Assembly (NCBI GenBank): GCA_021787395.1
Contig: JAJYLZ010000003.1
Span: 1-47,278 of the forward strand
DNA length: 47,278 nt
Source of the DNA: Chloroflexota bacterium
GTDB lineage: Bacteria > Chloroflexota > Limnocylindria > Limnocylindrales > CSP1-4
Direction of reading: 5' to 3'
Positions 1 through 8,611 of this stretch are shown here, piece by piece. The notes below the pieces were generated by a model that worked only from the letters and a program-made list of their open reading frames with translations, was not told the DNA's origin and searched no databases. The translations under genes and the position numbers were made by a program. The number at the start of each line of letters is the position of its first letter. Position 1 is the stretch's first letter.

Positions 1-108
1 AGCGGTCTGCCCGTCGGGCGTGGGGCGCGGTCGCGTTCGCTCCTTGCGGAAACCCGCGGGCGGCGGGCGGCCACGTCCGCCGGCGGAGCCCGTCCCGAGA
101 CGCCGAGC

Positions 109-132
109 GGCCGGGCGCCGAGGCGCCCGGCC
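109..132 (-). terminator. GC-rich hairpin, possible terminator after the IclR gene
   Basis: A perfect 11-bp inverted repeat (109-119 with 122-132) closes on two bases. It lies 33 nt beyond the IclR stop codon, where a terminator would sit. No T-tract follows on the minus strand, so it may only be an mRNA-stabilising hairpin. I see no gene in bases 1-108. Confidence 0.4.
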
Positions 133-165
133 AGGGGATCGGCTAGGAGGCGGGCCGCCCGCAGG

Positions 166-936
166 TCAGGACGGCGTGGCCCCCAGGCGCACGGACACCG
201 CCGCTGCCGCCTCGCGGGCCGCCTGGGCGAGCTCGGGGACGCGGTTGGCGGTCACGCGGTACGTGGGACCCCAGACGTCCACCGCGGCGATGACCTGGCC
301 GCGGGCGTCGTGGACGGGCGCGGCCACGGCGTTGAGCGCCGGGTCGAACTCGCCGAACGCCGTGGCGAAGCCCCGGCGGCGAACCCGGGCCAGCTCCTCG
401 AGCAGCGGCTCGAGCGCGGTGATGGTGCGGTCCGTGTAGCGCTCGAGGCCGCGCTTGACGAGCCGGACCACGTCGCGCTCCGGCATCGCCGACAGCAGGA
501 CCTTGCCCGCCGCCACGGTGTGGAGCGGGGCGCCCCGGCCGGTCCAGTCGCCCATCGGGACCAGGTTCGGCCCGTCCGCCTGGGCGACCGTCATGATCAG
601 GTCGCCGGTCACCACGCCGATGCCGGTCGTCTCCCGGGTGGCCCGCGCCAGCCGGTCGAGCTCCGGCATGGCGATCGCGCGCAGGTCGAGCGTCGACTCC
701 GCGCGCTCGGCCAGGCGGATGACCACCAGCCCGAGCCGGTACTTGCCCGACTCCTCGTCCTGCTCCACGAGGCCGCGCTTCTGGAGCGTTGCCAGCAGCC
801 TGGACGCCGTGGACTTGTGGAGCCCCAGCCGGCGCGCCAGCTCGGTCACGCCTGCCTCGCCGCTGCTGTCGCCGAGCGCCAGCAGCAGGGCCGCCGCGCG
901 GTCCACCGACCGGACGGCGTTCCCGTCGAGCGTCAT
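166..936 (-). CDS. IclR-family transcriptional regulator
   Basis: A 256-aa DNA-binding regulator of usual IclR length. Residues 1-65 form the winged helix-turn-helix, with VTELARRLGLHKSTASRLLATL typical of the family's helices (given here as VTELARRLGLHKSTASRL). Residues 80-250 match the IclR effector-binding domain, including HTVAAGKVLLSAMP and the VDVWGPTYRV strand. The ATG at 936 has a GAGGAGGAG ribosome-binding site 8 nt upstream. It follows the aminotransferase gene by 48 nt on the same strand, so both may share a transcript. It plausibly controls the aminotransferase and the divergent oxidase in response to a small carboxylate or amine substrate; the effector cannot be read from sequence. 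Confidence 0.93.
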   Translation of the reverse strand: MTLDGNAVRSVDRAAALLLALGDSSGEAGVTELARRLGLHKSTASRLLATLQKRGLVEQDEESGKYRLGLVVIRLAERAESTLDLRAIAMPELDRLARATRETTGIGVVTGDLIMTVAQADGPNLVPMGDWTGRGAPLHTVAAGKVLLSAMPERDVVRLVKRGLERYTDRTITALEPLLEELARVRRRGFATAFGEFDPALNAVAAPVHDARGQVIAAVDVWGPTYRVTANRVPELAQAAREAAAAVSVRLGATPS

Positions 937-984
937 GCGAGCGTCTCCTCCTCAATGCCCGATGGATGGCGGGTGGCGGACGGG

Positions 985-2388
985 TCAGTGGCCCGAGGGG
1001 CTGCCGTAGGCGACCTCCGTCTCGTGGGGGAGCGGCTGGCGCCGCGCGCGCAGCTCGAGGGTGGCCGACAGCGAGTCGGCGAAGATCGAGACGATCCGGT
1101 CCACCGTGTCGCCCCCGGCGTGGGCCTCGCACATGAACCAGGGCTCGCGGCTGTCGGGCTCGGGCATCGCGCCGCGGGCGTGCATGCCCACCGCGACGGC
1201 GTCGTAGAGCTCGTGGTCGGTGTTGGCCCAGTCCCGGTACTCGGTGGCGACCTTGTCGGTGAACATCACGCCGAACATCGCGGGGTGGCCCGTGAAGTGG
1301 AACGGCAGGCCCTTGGCGTCGATGACCTGCCTGAGGCCCGCCTGGACCCGGCGACCCGTCTCGTGCACGGTCTCGAGGGCGTCGGTGTCCCGCAGGATCT
1401 CGAGCGTCTTGCGGGCCGCAGCCGCGGCGACGCGGTTGCCCGCGTAGGTGCCGCCGTGGCTGACCTTGTCGGGCAGGACGCTCATGACCTCCTCGCGCCC
1501 GCCGAAGGCCGCGGCCGGGTAGCCGTTGCCCATCGCCTTGGCGTACGTGGCCAGGTCGGGCGTGATGCCGAAGTACTCGGCCGCGCCGCCGCGGGCGAAG
1601 CGGAAGCCCGTCTTGACCTCGTCGAAGATCAGCAGGATGCCGAACGCCTCGGTCAGGGCCCGCATCGCCTTGTGGAAGCCGGGCTGCGGCAGGATGCCCG
1701 CGGCGTTGCCCAGGACGGGCTCGACGATGATCGCCGCGATCTGGTCCGCCTCCCGCTCGAACAGCCGGCGCAGGAACTCGAGGTTGTTGTAGCGGGCGGG
1801 GATGATGGTCTGGCTGATGGCCTCCGGGATGCCCCGGCCCCACGCCAGCGCGACCGGATTGTCCTCGCTGCCCAGGTCGGCCATGTTGTTGGGCGCCACG
1901 CTCACCAGAGCGTAGTCGTGGACGCCGTGGTACTGGCCCTCGAACTTGACGATCTTGGTCTTGCCCGTGTAGGCGCGCGCCACCCGCATCGCGTGCATCG
2001 TGGCCTCGGTGCCCGACACGGTCATCCGCACCTTGCCCAGCCACGGGTTGAGCTGCTTGACCGTCTCCAGGGCCACGACCTCATCCTCGCTGGTGAGCGA
2101 GAACGAGACGCCAAGGCGCATCCGCTCGTTGACGTAGTCGTCGACCCGATCGTCGCCGTGGCCGAGGATCACCGGCCCGTAGCCCATGCGCAGGTCGATG
2201 TACTCGTTGCCGTCGATGTCCCAGACCTTGCCGCCCTTGCCGCGGTCCACGTAGACCGTGTCCTCGCCCCAGGCGCGGAAGTTCGAGTTGGTACCGCCGG
2301 GCAGGGTCTTGGTTGCGCGGTGGTACATCTCGAGCTGCTTGGCGCGGGCGAGCTTCGGGGCAGGGCGTGTGGTGGGCTCCGCAGTCAT
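985..2388 (-). CDS. Class-III PLP aminotransferase, glutamate-1-semialdehyde aminomutase-like
   Basis: A 467-aa fold-type I PLP enzyme. The N-terminus has PGGTNSNFR and DIDGNEYIDLRMGYGP, typical of the GSA aminomutase/omega-transaminase group. The cofactor site includes IFDEVKTGFRFA and the Schiff-base Lys in YAKAMGNGYPAAAFGG. The reading frame is open upstream to 2592, but the ATG at 2388 has GGAGG 4 nt before it, and the family's conserved sequence starts soon after, so I chose 2388. It is unlikely to be hemL: it sits with an IclR regulator and a divergent FAD amine oxidase rather than heme genes. A role in catabolising an amine or amino acid, with the oxidase supplying or removing an amino group, is inferred. 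Confidence 0.88.
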   Translation of the reverse strand: MTAEPTTRPAPKLARAKQLEMYHRATKTLPGGTNSNFRAWGEDTVYVDRGKGGKVWDIDGNEYIDLRMGYGPVILGHGDDRVDDYVNERMRLGVSFSLTSEDEVVALETVKQLNPWLGKVRMTVSGTEATMHAMRVARAYTGKTKIVKFEGQYHGVHDYALVSVAPNNMADLGSEDNPVALAWGRGIPEAISQTIIPARYNNLEFLRRLFEREADQIAAIIVEPVLGNAAGILPQPGFHKAMRALTEAFGILLIFDEVKTGFRFARGGAAEYFGITPDLATYAKAMGNGYPAAAFGGREEVMSVLPDKVSHGGTYAGNRVAAAAARKTLEILRDTDALETVHETGRRVQAGLRQVIDAKGLPFHFTGHPAMFGVMFTDKVATEYRDWANTDHELYDAVAVGMHARGAMPEPDSREPWFMCEAHAGGDTVDRIVSIFADSLSATLELRARRQPLPHETEVAYGSPSGH

Positions 2389-2533
2389 GATGCCTCCATG
2401 GTGTCGACCCCGGGGGCCTTGAGGCCCGCGCCGGCAGGGACGTGCATGGCGTTCGGGGCCCCGCACGGCGCCTGGCGGAACCGGCGCGCGTTGCGGGCTG
2501 TGCAACGGATGTCTCGCATCGTGCCACACGTCC

Positions 2534-2547
2534 TTGACGCCCGTCAA
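2534..2547. promoter_or_regulatory. Palindrome in the divergent promoter region, candidate operator
   Basis: TTGACGCCCGTCAA is a perfect 6-bp inverted repeat with a 2-bp spacer. It lies in the roughly 245-bp gap between the aminotransferase (minus) and FAD oxidase (plus) genes. It is a good candidate binding site for the IclR-type regulator encoded at 166-936. Function is inferred from position and symmetry only. Confidence 0.45.
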
Positions 2548-2623
2548 CACGAATTTCGTCCTTGAACTGGCACTTGACCACGGAAATCGCACGGGTTACG
2601 CGGAAACGGGGTGCGATCCGAGG

Positions 2624-2629
2624 TATGGT
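2624..2629 (+). promoter_or_regulatory. Possible -10 element before the FAD oxidase
   Basis: TATGGT fits a TANNNT -10 hexamer and ends 8 nt before the ATG at 2638. If used, the mRNA would begin at about that ATG, almost leaderless, rather than at the ATG at 2632. No convincing -35 is visible. Confidence 0.3.
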
Positions 2630-2631
2630 TG

Positions 2632-4041
2632 ATGACCATGACAGGTGACGCCAACGCTCCGACACCGCCTGCCGGCGGCTCCTTCTGGTGGACCACCGGC
2701 GATCCAGGGCCCGCCCGGCTGCCTGCGCGGGGGCGCCAGTCCGTGGACGTGGCGATCGTCGGCGGAGGCTTCACCGGCCTGTGGGCCGCGATCGCGCTGC
2801 TGGACACCGACCCGCGGCTCCGGGTGGCGGTGCTCGAGGCCGAGCGCGTGGGCTGGGGCGCCAGCGGGCGCAACGGCGGCTTCTGCGAGGCCTCGCTGAC
2901 CCATGGCCTCTCGAACGGCCTGCTGCACTACCCCGGCGAGATCGACCTGCTCGAGGCGGAGGGCCGCCGCAACCTCGCCGAGCTGGTGGCCTTCGTGGCG
3001 GCCGAGGGGATCGACGCGGAGCTCGAGGCGACCGGCCAGCTCCTGGTCGCCTCGCAGCCGCACGAGGTCGACGAGCTGCACCGCTACGCGGAGGAGAGCG
3101 CCGCCCACGGCGGCGAGGTGGAGTTCCTCGACCGCGATGCGGTCCAGGCGCTCCAGCCGTCGCCCCGCTGGCTGGGCGGCGCCCGGTCGAGCGGCCGTCA
3201 CTGCGTCATGGTCAACCCGGCCAAGCTTGCCTGGGGCCTGGCGGCGGCGGCCGAGCGCCGCGGCGCCCGCGTGTTCGAGCGCAGCCGGGTCACCGCGCTC
3301 GCCCGACGGGCCGGCGGCGTCACCGTGCGGGTGGACGGCGGCGGCGTCCTCGAGGCCGACCGGGTGCTGGTCGCCACCTCGGCCTACTCGGGCTGGCTCC
3401 GCCGTCTGGACCCGCTGTTCGTCCCGGTCTACGACTACGTGCTGATGACCGAGCCGCTGACGGCGGAGCAGCGGGCGTCCATCGGCTGGGGCGACCGCTT
3501 CGGCATGTCCGACAGCGGCAACCAGTTCCACTACTTCCGGCTGTCCGCCGACGACCGGATCCTGTGGGGCGGCTACGACGCCATCTACCATCCCGGCAGC
3601 CGCGTCGTGCCCGCCCACGACCGGCGGCCGGAGACGTTCGCCGTGCTCGAGCGCAACTTCGCGGCGACGTTCCCCCAGCTCGACGGCGTGCGGTTCACGC
3701 ACCGCTGGGGCGGCGCGATCGACACCACGACCCGCTTCTGCGCGACGTTCGGCGACACGCTGGGCGGGCGCGTCCACTACGCGCTCGGCTACACCGGCCT
3801 GGGCGTCGGCGCCTCGCGCTGGGCGGCCGGCATCCTGCGCGACAAGGTGCTGCGGCCGCAGTCGGAACTGCTGCGCCTCCGGTTCGTCCAGTCGGCGCCG
3901 TTGCCCATCCCGCCCGAGCCGGTGCGCGCGCCGGTGGTGGCGATGATGCGGGACGCGGTGATCGGGGCCGACGCGAGCGGTGGGCGGCGGGGCCTGTTCC
4001 TGCGGGCCATGGACGCGCTGGGGGTGGGCTTCGACTCCTAG
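2632..4041 (+). CDS. FAD-dependent amine/amino-acid oxidase (DAO family, PuuB-like)
   Basis: A roughly 469-aa flavoprotein. The Rossmann dinucleotide-binding motif VAIVGGGFTGLWAA lies near residue 45 and is followed by a second FAD contact, GWGASGRNGGFCEAS. The C-terminal RWGGAIDTTTRFCATFG and GYTGLGVGASRWAAG stretches match the FAD-binding end of glycine/D-amino-acid oxidase relatives, especially gamma-glutamylputrescine oxidases. The frame opens at a GTG at 2611. ATG 2632 has GAGG 8 nt upstream, and ATG 2638 would suit a leaderless start. It is divergent from the PLP aminotransferase, which suggests joint amine catabolism. The substrate cannot be assigned. Confidence 0.87.
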   Translation: MTMTGDANAPTPPAGGSFWWTTGDPGPARLPARGRQSVDVAIVGGGFTGLWAAIALLDTDPRLRVAVLEAERVGWGASGRNGGFCEASLTHGLSNGLLHYPGEIDLLEAEGRRNLAELVAFVAAEGIDAELEATGQLLVASQPHEVDELHRYAEESAAHGGEVEFLDRDAVQALQPSPRWLGGARSSGRHCVMVNPAKLAWGLAAAAERRGARVFERSRVTALARRAGGVTVRVDGGGVLEADRVLVATSAYSGWLRRLDPLFVPVYDYVLMTEPLTAEQRASIGWGDRFGMSDSGNQFHYFRLSADDRILWGGYDAIYHPGSRVVPAHDRRPETFAVLERNFAATFPQLDGVRFTHRWGGAIDTTTRFCATFGDTLGGRVHYALGYTGLGVGASRWAAGILRDKVLRPQSELLRLRFVQSAPLPIPPEPVRAPVVAMMRDAVIGADASGGRRGLFLRAMDALGVGFDS

Positions 4042-4060
4042 CCCGGGGCGCCCGCCCGGG
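4042..4060. terminator. Short hairpin in a convergent gap
   Basis: CCCGGG repeats at 4042-4047 and 4055-4060 form a 6-bp stem directly after the oxidase stop codon and 11 nt before the stop of the oppositely oriented DUF885 remnant. It could be a bidirectional terminator. There is no T-tract. Confidence 0.3.
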
Positions 4061-4071
4061 GAGGCCGATCC

Positions 4072-4772
4072 TCAGCCCTTGGGCGCCACCCACCCCGGCA
4101 GTTGGGCGGCCAGGGTCGCCAGCGGCAGCGCGCCGTGGCCGATCACGGCGTCGTGGAACGCCCGCAGGTCGAACCGGTCGCCGTCGCGCGCCTCAAGCTC
4201 CCGGCGCAGCCGCCGGATCTCGCGCATGCCCAGCATGTAGCACAGCGCCTGGCCGGGCCACGAGATGTAGCGGTCCGTCTCGATCACGGCGTCGGTCTCG
4301 GACAGCCCGGTCTGGAGCAGGTGGTCGATGCCCTGCCGGCGTGTCCAGCCCAGGCCGTGGATGCCCGAATCGACGATCAGCCGCGACGCCCGCCAGGCCT
4401 GCGCGTCGAGCATGCCCAGCCGCTCCCCGGCATTGCGGTACAGGCCCAGCTCGTCGGCCAGGCGCTCGCTGTACAGGCCCCAGCCCTCGACGTACGCGCC
4501 GCCGACGACGCGCGACCCGAGCCGGCGGAAGCGGTTGAGGCTCGGGTGCTCCATCTCCAGGGCGATCTGGAAGTGGTGCCCGGGGACCGCCTCGTGGAAG
4601 GTCGTGGTTGGACCACCCGGGCGAGCACGGCCTCCCGGCCGGCCGCCGACGGGTCCTCGAGCCGGTCGTCGAACCGGTGGTCGCCGTACATGGTGGCCAT
4701 CGTCGGCTGGAGCGCCAGCAGGTCCTCCCAGAGGCGGTCCGCGATGAGGTCGGTTGCCGTGGGCTCGGTCAC
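4072..4772 (-). pseudogene. DUF885 (HExxH peptidase-like) gene with a large internal deletion and frameshift
   Basis: Two pieces of one DUF885 protein lie in different frames. The GTG at 4772 (GGGAGG 4 nt upstream) opens about 53 residues typical of the family N-terminus, including MATMYGDHRFDDRLED. At about 4605-4614 the homology jumps to another frame, which carries the family's C-terminal metal-site motif HEAVPGHHFQ and about 175 further residues ending GWVAPKG. DUF885 proteins are usually about 550-600 aa, so some 300 or more residues (about 1 kb) are missing at the junction. Start and stop signals are intact, pointing to a recent lesion or an assembly error. The product should be inactive; 4773-4903 upstream shows no gene. 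Confidence 0.8.
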
Positions 4773-4903
4773 GCTTCCTCCCGGGCGTTGCGGTCAGGAC
4801 GCAGGGCGCCCCCCGGCGCGCGCGCGGGGACTCGCGGTGGATGGTACCGGGCGCGCGACGCCGCGGCACGCACGCCCTGCACGGCAGGGCGCGGCTCCTG
4901 CGC

Positions 4904-7573
4904 CTAGCCGCCGAACAGCGAGAGCTGGTCGCCCGTGCGCTCGATCGCGGGGTCCAGGCCGAGGAGCGGCTCCATGTCGGCCAGGGCCACGCCGTCCCGG
5001 GCCGCCCAGTCCCGCAGGTGGTCGGCCTTGACCAGGTGCCAACCCCCCTCCTCGAGCTCGGCGCGCAGCAGCGGCGAACGCTCCAGCTTGTAGCGCACCA
5101 GCTCCACGCGCTCGGGCAGGACGACGCAGAAGCGGACGACGCGCTCGTCGGGGGCCATGCGGGCGTGGCGGCGCAGGATGACGTCGCCGAGCATCGCCGT
5201 CCACTCCACCTCCCAGAGGAACGCCATCCGGCCGCGGACGTACCAGATCACGTCGACGTCGTCGAGCTCCTCGGCGCGCAGCCGGCCCAGGTAGGGCGGC
5301 CCCGCGGCCTCGCGTGCATCCAGGCGAGCGGCCAAGGGCACGCCGCCGACGCGCCGGCCCTGCTGCCGGACGCCGATCCAGCACGAGAACCCCAACCGGT
5401 GGCCGAGGTCCACCAGGTTCGCGATCAGGCCGCTGTGCTCCTCGCTGCGCCGGGTGAGGTCGTCGGCGGTGAGCAGGTTCTCGGGCGTGCTCGCGATGCT
5501 GCGGTAGCTCTCGAGACAGGCGCGGACCAGCCCCTCGTCGGGGAGGTCCGGGCCGGTGAACAGCCCGCCGATCCGCTCCAGGAACGCCGCCTCGGACATC
5601 GGGCCGGCGGTCGAGAGCAGGCTGAAGACCGCCCACTCCACGCGGTCGGACAGCGGCACGGCCGCGGCGTCCCGGTCGGTCCGCTGCGCCAGCCACCAGC
5701 GCTCCTCCTCCACCCTGACCAGGCGTCGGCCGTCCGCGCCCGCGAGCGCGTCGCGTACCAGCGACAGCAGGCGCTCGACCTGGTCCGGCGCCGGCTCGGG
5801 CCGCTGCCCCTCCTCCGGCGCGGCCCCGTCGGCCGGGGCGTCGACCGGCGGCCGGACCAGGCGGCGGAGATGGCCGGCGCGATCGAGCCCGACCAGGATC
5901 TCGCCCAGCAGGCCGCCGAACCTGACGGGCTCGCCGCGCAGCTTGAGCACGTCCACGGCCGCGTCCACCACGGCGCGCGCGGCCTCGTCCGTCGAGAACG
6001 GGCCACCCGAGGACGGGCGCTCCGGCGGGGAGAAGATGCGGTCGGTGCGCTTGACCGGCCCGCGCTGGCCGTCGAGCGGCTCGAGGGCGACGTTGGCCCG
6101 GGTGCGCGGGCCGCCGGCCGTGACGTTGGCGCCGGGCGGCGAGAACTCCACCGACCCGGCGGCGTCGCCTCCCGGCTCGGGGAGGCGCGCCGCGACCAGG
6201 CGATAGCTCGCCATCACCCCGCCCAGGACGGTCGCCACCAGCCCCTCGGCACCCTCGGTCTCCAGCAGCAGGATGGCCCGGGCGTCCCGGGCCAGCGCGG
6301 GGGCGACTCCGCGCAGCGAGCGGGCGATGGCGGCCGCCTGCCACGACCACGACGGCCGCACGGCGGGGCCGAACAGCGGCTCGAGCGGCAGCGTCGCGGC
6401 CGCGTCCCGGCCGAGGGCCCAGGCCGTGCCGTGGTAGGCCCAGGCGAGCCGCTCGGCGGCGGGGCGCAGCGGCACGGTGCCCAGCACGAGCCGGACCCGG
6501 GGCCGCATCCCGGTCCCGGCCAGGTGCTCCATCTCGATGGCGATGGCGCCGAGGCCCGCGGGCGTGTCCTGGCGGAGGACCGCGGTGGCGGCGCCCTCGT
6601 CGAGGCTGCGCAGGTCCTCTCCCATGCGCGCGGCCACGGGACCCCAGGACGCCCCCTCCAGCCGCTGGATGAAGCCGCGGACGGTCCGGATGCCGTCCTC
6701 GAAGGCCACCCAGGGGTTGCGCTCCCGCCACGTGGTCCCGCCCGGCACCTTGACGTGGCCCGAGCTGATGCGGAGCGCGACGACCCGCCCGGCCGAGGTC
6801 GCGAGGCGGCTCGACGGCGCCACGGCCTGGAGCAGCGCCAGGCGGAGGGCGGATTCGATCGACCGCGCGCGCAGGTCCTCCTCCACCCGCTCGAGGATCG
6901 CCGCGAGCGCCGCCAGCTGCCGGGGCGTGTGCAGGTCGAGCAGCTCGTCCGCGAGGCCGTCCCCGCCCTCGAGGGCCGGAAAGCGCTCGCGGAGCGTCGG
7001 CCGCGCGCCGTCGTCGTCCGGATCGAGGGCGCGGGCGAGGTCCGCGGCGTCGAGCGGCGCCTGCCGGTTCTCCCCGCCGCCCAGCTGGTCGCGGCACACC
7101 GGGCAGCGGTAGTGCTTGCGGGTCGGGCGCGGGCCGGCCGGCCGGCCGTCCTCGTCGGCGCCCTCGGTGGTCCAGGTGACCTCGTCCAGGATGACCGGTC
7201 GGTCGCACGTGGCGCACCGGCTCGCGAAGCGGTTGGTGATCCAGGCCTTGAGGCTGGTCTCGCGCCGTGCGGAGGCGGCCAGCGCCTGCACGGCGGCGTC
7301 GAGGTGGCGGAGGTCCGGCGGCCGCAGGACCACCTCGGCCAGCAGCCGGTCGAGGGCGGTCCCCTCCAGGCTGACCGCCCGCCGCTGCCGGTCGATGGCG
7401 GAGCGCGCGATCCAGCCCCCCCGCCCGAACGGGTCGAGCACGATGTCGCCGGGCGCGGACGCGGCCTCGAGGCGAGCCGCGATCAGCGCGGGCGGGGGCG
7501 GCGGGGCGAGCCGCTCCCAGGCCGGGAGGGAGAACCCGGGCTCAGCGCGGAGGAGGAGCGAACGGCCCGCCAT
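4904..7573 (-). CDS. Fusion of a DUF1156-type methyltransferase-like region with a PD-(D/E)XK-like C-terminus
   Basis: An 889-aa protein. Residues 42-52 (GDIVLDPFGRG) resemble the SAM-binding DPFxGxG motif of DNA amino-methyltransferases. A four-Cys zinc ribbon follows (C120, C123, C157, C160), then a stretch with NPWVAFEDGIRTV (286-298) resembling DUF1156-type enzymes. Where those enzymes carry the catalytic DPPY, here about 361-371 reads RLVLGTVPLRP, so methyl transfer looks lost. Near the C-terminus VDVIWYVRGRMAFLWEVEWT (773-792), then VVRFCVVLPER, recalls restriction-type nuclease folds with a D...ExE site (D774, E788, E790). The ATG at 7573 has no ribosome-binding site but has GACAAT 6 nt before it. 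The frame is open to 7948, but that part overlaps the TPR gene. Domain calls are by eye and tentative. Confidence 0.6.
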   Translation of the reverse strand: MAGRSLLLRAEPGFSLPAWERLAPPPPPALIAARLEAASAPGDIVLDPFGRGGWIARSAIDRQRRAVSLEGTALDRLLAEVVLRPPDLRHLDAAVQALAASARRETSLKAWITNRFASRCATCDRPVILDEVTWTTEGADEDGRPAGPRPTRKHYRCPVCRDQLGGGENRQAPLDAADLARALDPDDDGARPTLRERFPALEGGDGLADELLDLHTPRQLAALAAILERVEEDLRARSIESALRLALLQAVAPSSRLATSAGRVVALRISSGHVKVPGGTTWRERNPWVAFEDGIRTVRGFIQRLEGASWGPVAARMGEDLRSLDEGAATAVLRQDTPAGLGAIAIEMEHLAGTGMRPRVRLVLGTVPLRPAAERLAWAYHGTAWALGRDAAATLPLEPLFGPAVRPSWSWQAAAIARSLRGVAPALARDARAILLLETEGAEGLVATVLGGVMASYRLVAARLPEPGGDAAGSVEFSPPGANVTAGGPRTRANVALEPLDGQRGPVKRTDRIFSPPERPSSGGPFSTDEAARAVVDAAVDVLKLRGEPVRFGGLLGEILVGLDRAGHLRRLVRPPVDAPADGAAPEEGQRPEPAPDQVERLLSLVRDALAGADGRRLVRVEEERWWLAQRTDRDAAAVPLSDRVEWAVFSLLSTAGPMSEAAFLERIGGLFTGPDLPDEGLVRACLESYRSIASTPENLLTADDLTRRSEEHSGLIANLVDLGHRLGFSCWIGVRQQGRRVGGVPLAARLDAREAAGPPYLGRLRAEELDDVDVIWYVRGRMAFLWEVEWTAMLGDVILRRHARMAPDERVVRFCVVLPERVELVRYKLERSPLLRAELEEGGWHLVKADHLRDWAARDGVALADMEPLLGLDPAIERTGDQLSLFGG

Positions 7574-7579
7574 GGCGGG

Positions 7580-7585
7580 ATTGTC
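7580..7585 (-). promoter_or_regulatory. -10-like hexamer for a leaderless transcript
   Basis: On the minus strand GACAAT ends exactly 6 nt before the ATG at 7573. That spacing would place transcription initiation at the start codon. No Shine-Dalgarno sequence precedes this ATG. Confidence 0.4.
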
Positions 7586-7661
7586 GCAGACGGGAGGAAC
7601 TGCGTTCCCGGGCGGGCCCCGGCGCGGGTCGACGGCGGCCAGCCCGGTTCGGGCGACCCGT

Positions 7662-8519
7662 CTACGGCTCCTCGAGCTCGTCCGTCTCCTCGACGAACGC
7701 CTCGTCGGTCGTCTCCTCGGGCGGCAGCACGCGGTCGAGGTTCTCGATCTCCTCGTCCTCGATGTCGTCCTCGAGGTCCTCCTCGAGCTCCTCGTCCTCG
7801 CGCAGCAGGGTGCCCTTGGTGTAGGGCCGCAGGTCCGAGGACTTGGCGGAGGTCGGGAAGCTGACCTTGCCGTAGTTGCGGGGGTCCTGGAACACCTCGC
7901 GGATGATGAGGCGGACGTCCTTGTCGCCCAGGCTGGTGACCCCGGCAAGGTACTTGTTGCCGTCGGCGATGAGCTTGAGCAGGCGGGCGGCGACGCGCGG
8001 CTCGACGATGCCGATGCGGACGCCGTTGCTGATCGCCACCAGGCGGTTGCCCTCGGGCACCAGCTCCACGGTGTCGCCCGGGTTGACCTGGGCCAGCTCC
8101 GTGGGCCGGGCGAGGTTGGTCAGGTGGGCGAAGCCGGTCTTGCCCGTCTCCTCCACGAAGATGCTGACCGGCGCCTTGCTGCCGGGCTTGGCCGGGACCG
8201 TCCGCTCGCCGGCCTCCACGAGGAGCACCTTGAGCCGGTCGATGTTGCGCTCGGCGATCCGGTTGGTCGGGTCGAGCTGGAGGGCCTTCACGTAGTGCTC
8301 GCGCGCGTCGCCGAGCTCGCCCAGCTCCCACAGGGCCTTGGCGAGGCGGTTCTCGGCCTCGGAGTCCGGGCCCAGCTCGAGGAGGCGGCGGTTGGTCTCC
8401 GCGGCGTCGGCCCAGGCGGCCTCGGTGGCCTGCCGGATCGCCTGCTCGGCGAGCTGACGCTTGATGCGCGTGCGGCCGGCGGGCGTCTGGGCAGCGCTGT
8501 CGACTTCGGGGAACGTCAC
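7662..8519 (-). CDS. TPR-repeat protein with acidic C-terminal tail
   Basis: A 285-aa protein. Residues 10-80 carry TPR-like helices (LAEQAIRQATEAAWADAAE, then ALWELGELGDAREHYVKAL, then LDPTNRIAERNIDRLK). The middle (about 95-190) looks beta-rich, and the end is strongly acidic (EDEELEEDLEDDIEDEE). The frame opens at a GTG at 8621, but a sigma70-like promoter at 8612-8640 would start transcription near 8605, downstream of it. I therefore use the GTG at 8519, which follows AAAGGA by 11 nt and starts the protein TFPEVDS. TPR proteins of this plan seem familiar from Chloroflexota. The role is unknown; TPRs mediate protein contacts. It is followed by the methyltransferase-like fusion after 88 nt. 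Confidence 0.75.
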   Translation of the reverse strand: MTFPEVDSAAQTPAGRTRIKRQLAEQAIRQATEAAWADAAETNRRLLELGPDSEAENRLAKALWELGELGDAREHYVKALQLDPTNRIAERNIDRLKVLLVEAGERTVPAKPGSKAPVSIFVEETGKTGFAHLTNLARPTELAQVNPGDTVELVPEGNRLVAISNGVRIGIVEPRVAARLLKLIADGNKYLAGVTSLGDKDVRLIIREVFQDPRNYGKVSFPTSAKSSDLRPYTKGTLLREDEELEEDLEDDIEDEEIENLDRVLPPEETTDEAFVEETDELEEP

Positions 8520-8611
8520 GGGTGCGGTCGTCCTTTCGGGTCCATCGGAGCCGCGGCGGGCCGTCGCGCCGACGGCAGGCGCAACCACGCCGCGCAGATC
8601 GCGGGCATGCG

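Noticed and set aside
310..2565. A 751-codon plus-strand frame opposite IclR and the aminotransferase
   Set aside because: Low-complexity shadow; the minus-strand genes have clear family motifs and ribosome-binding sites.
6100..6160. FSPPGA and IFSPPERP in the methyltransferase-like protein as possible SPPY catalytic motifs
   Set aside because: They lie about 110-150 residues beyond the expected position, in Pro-rich linker sequence, and lack the aromatic residue after PP.
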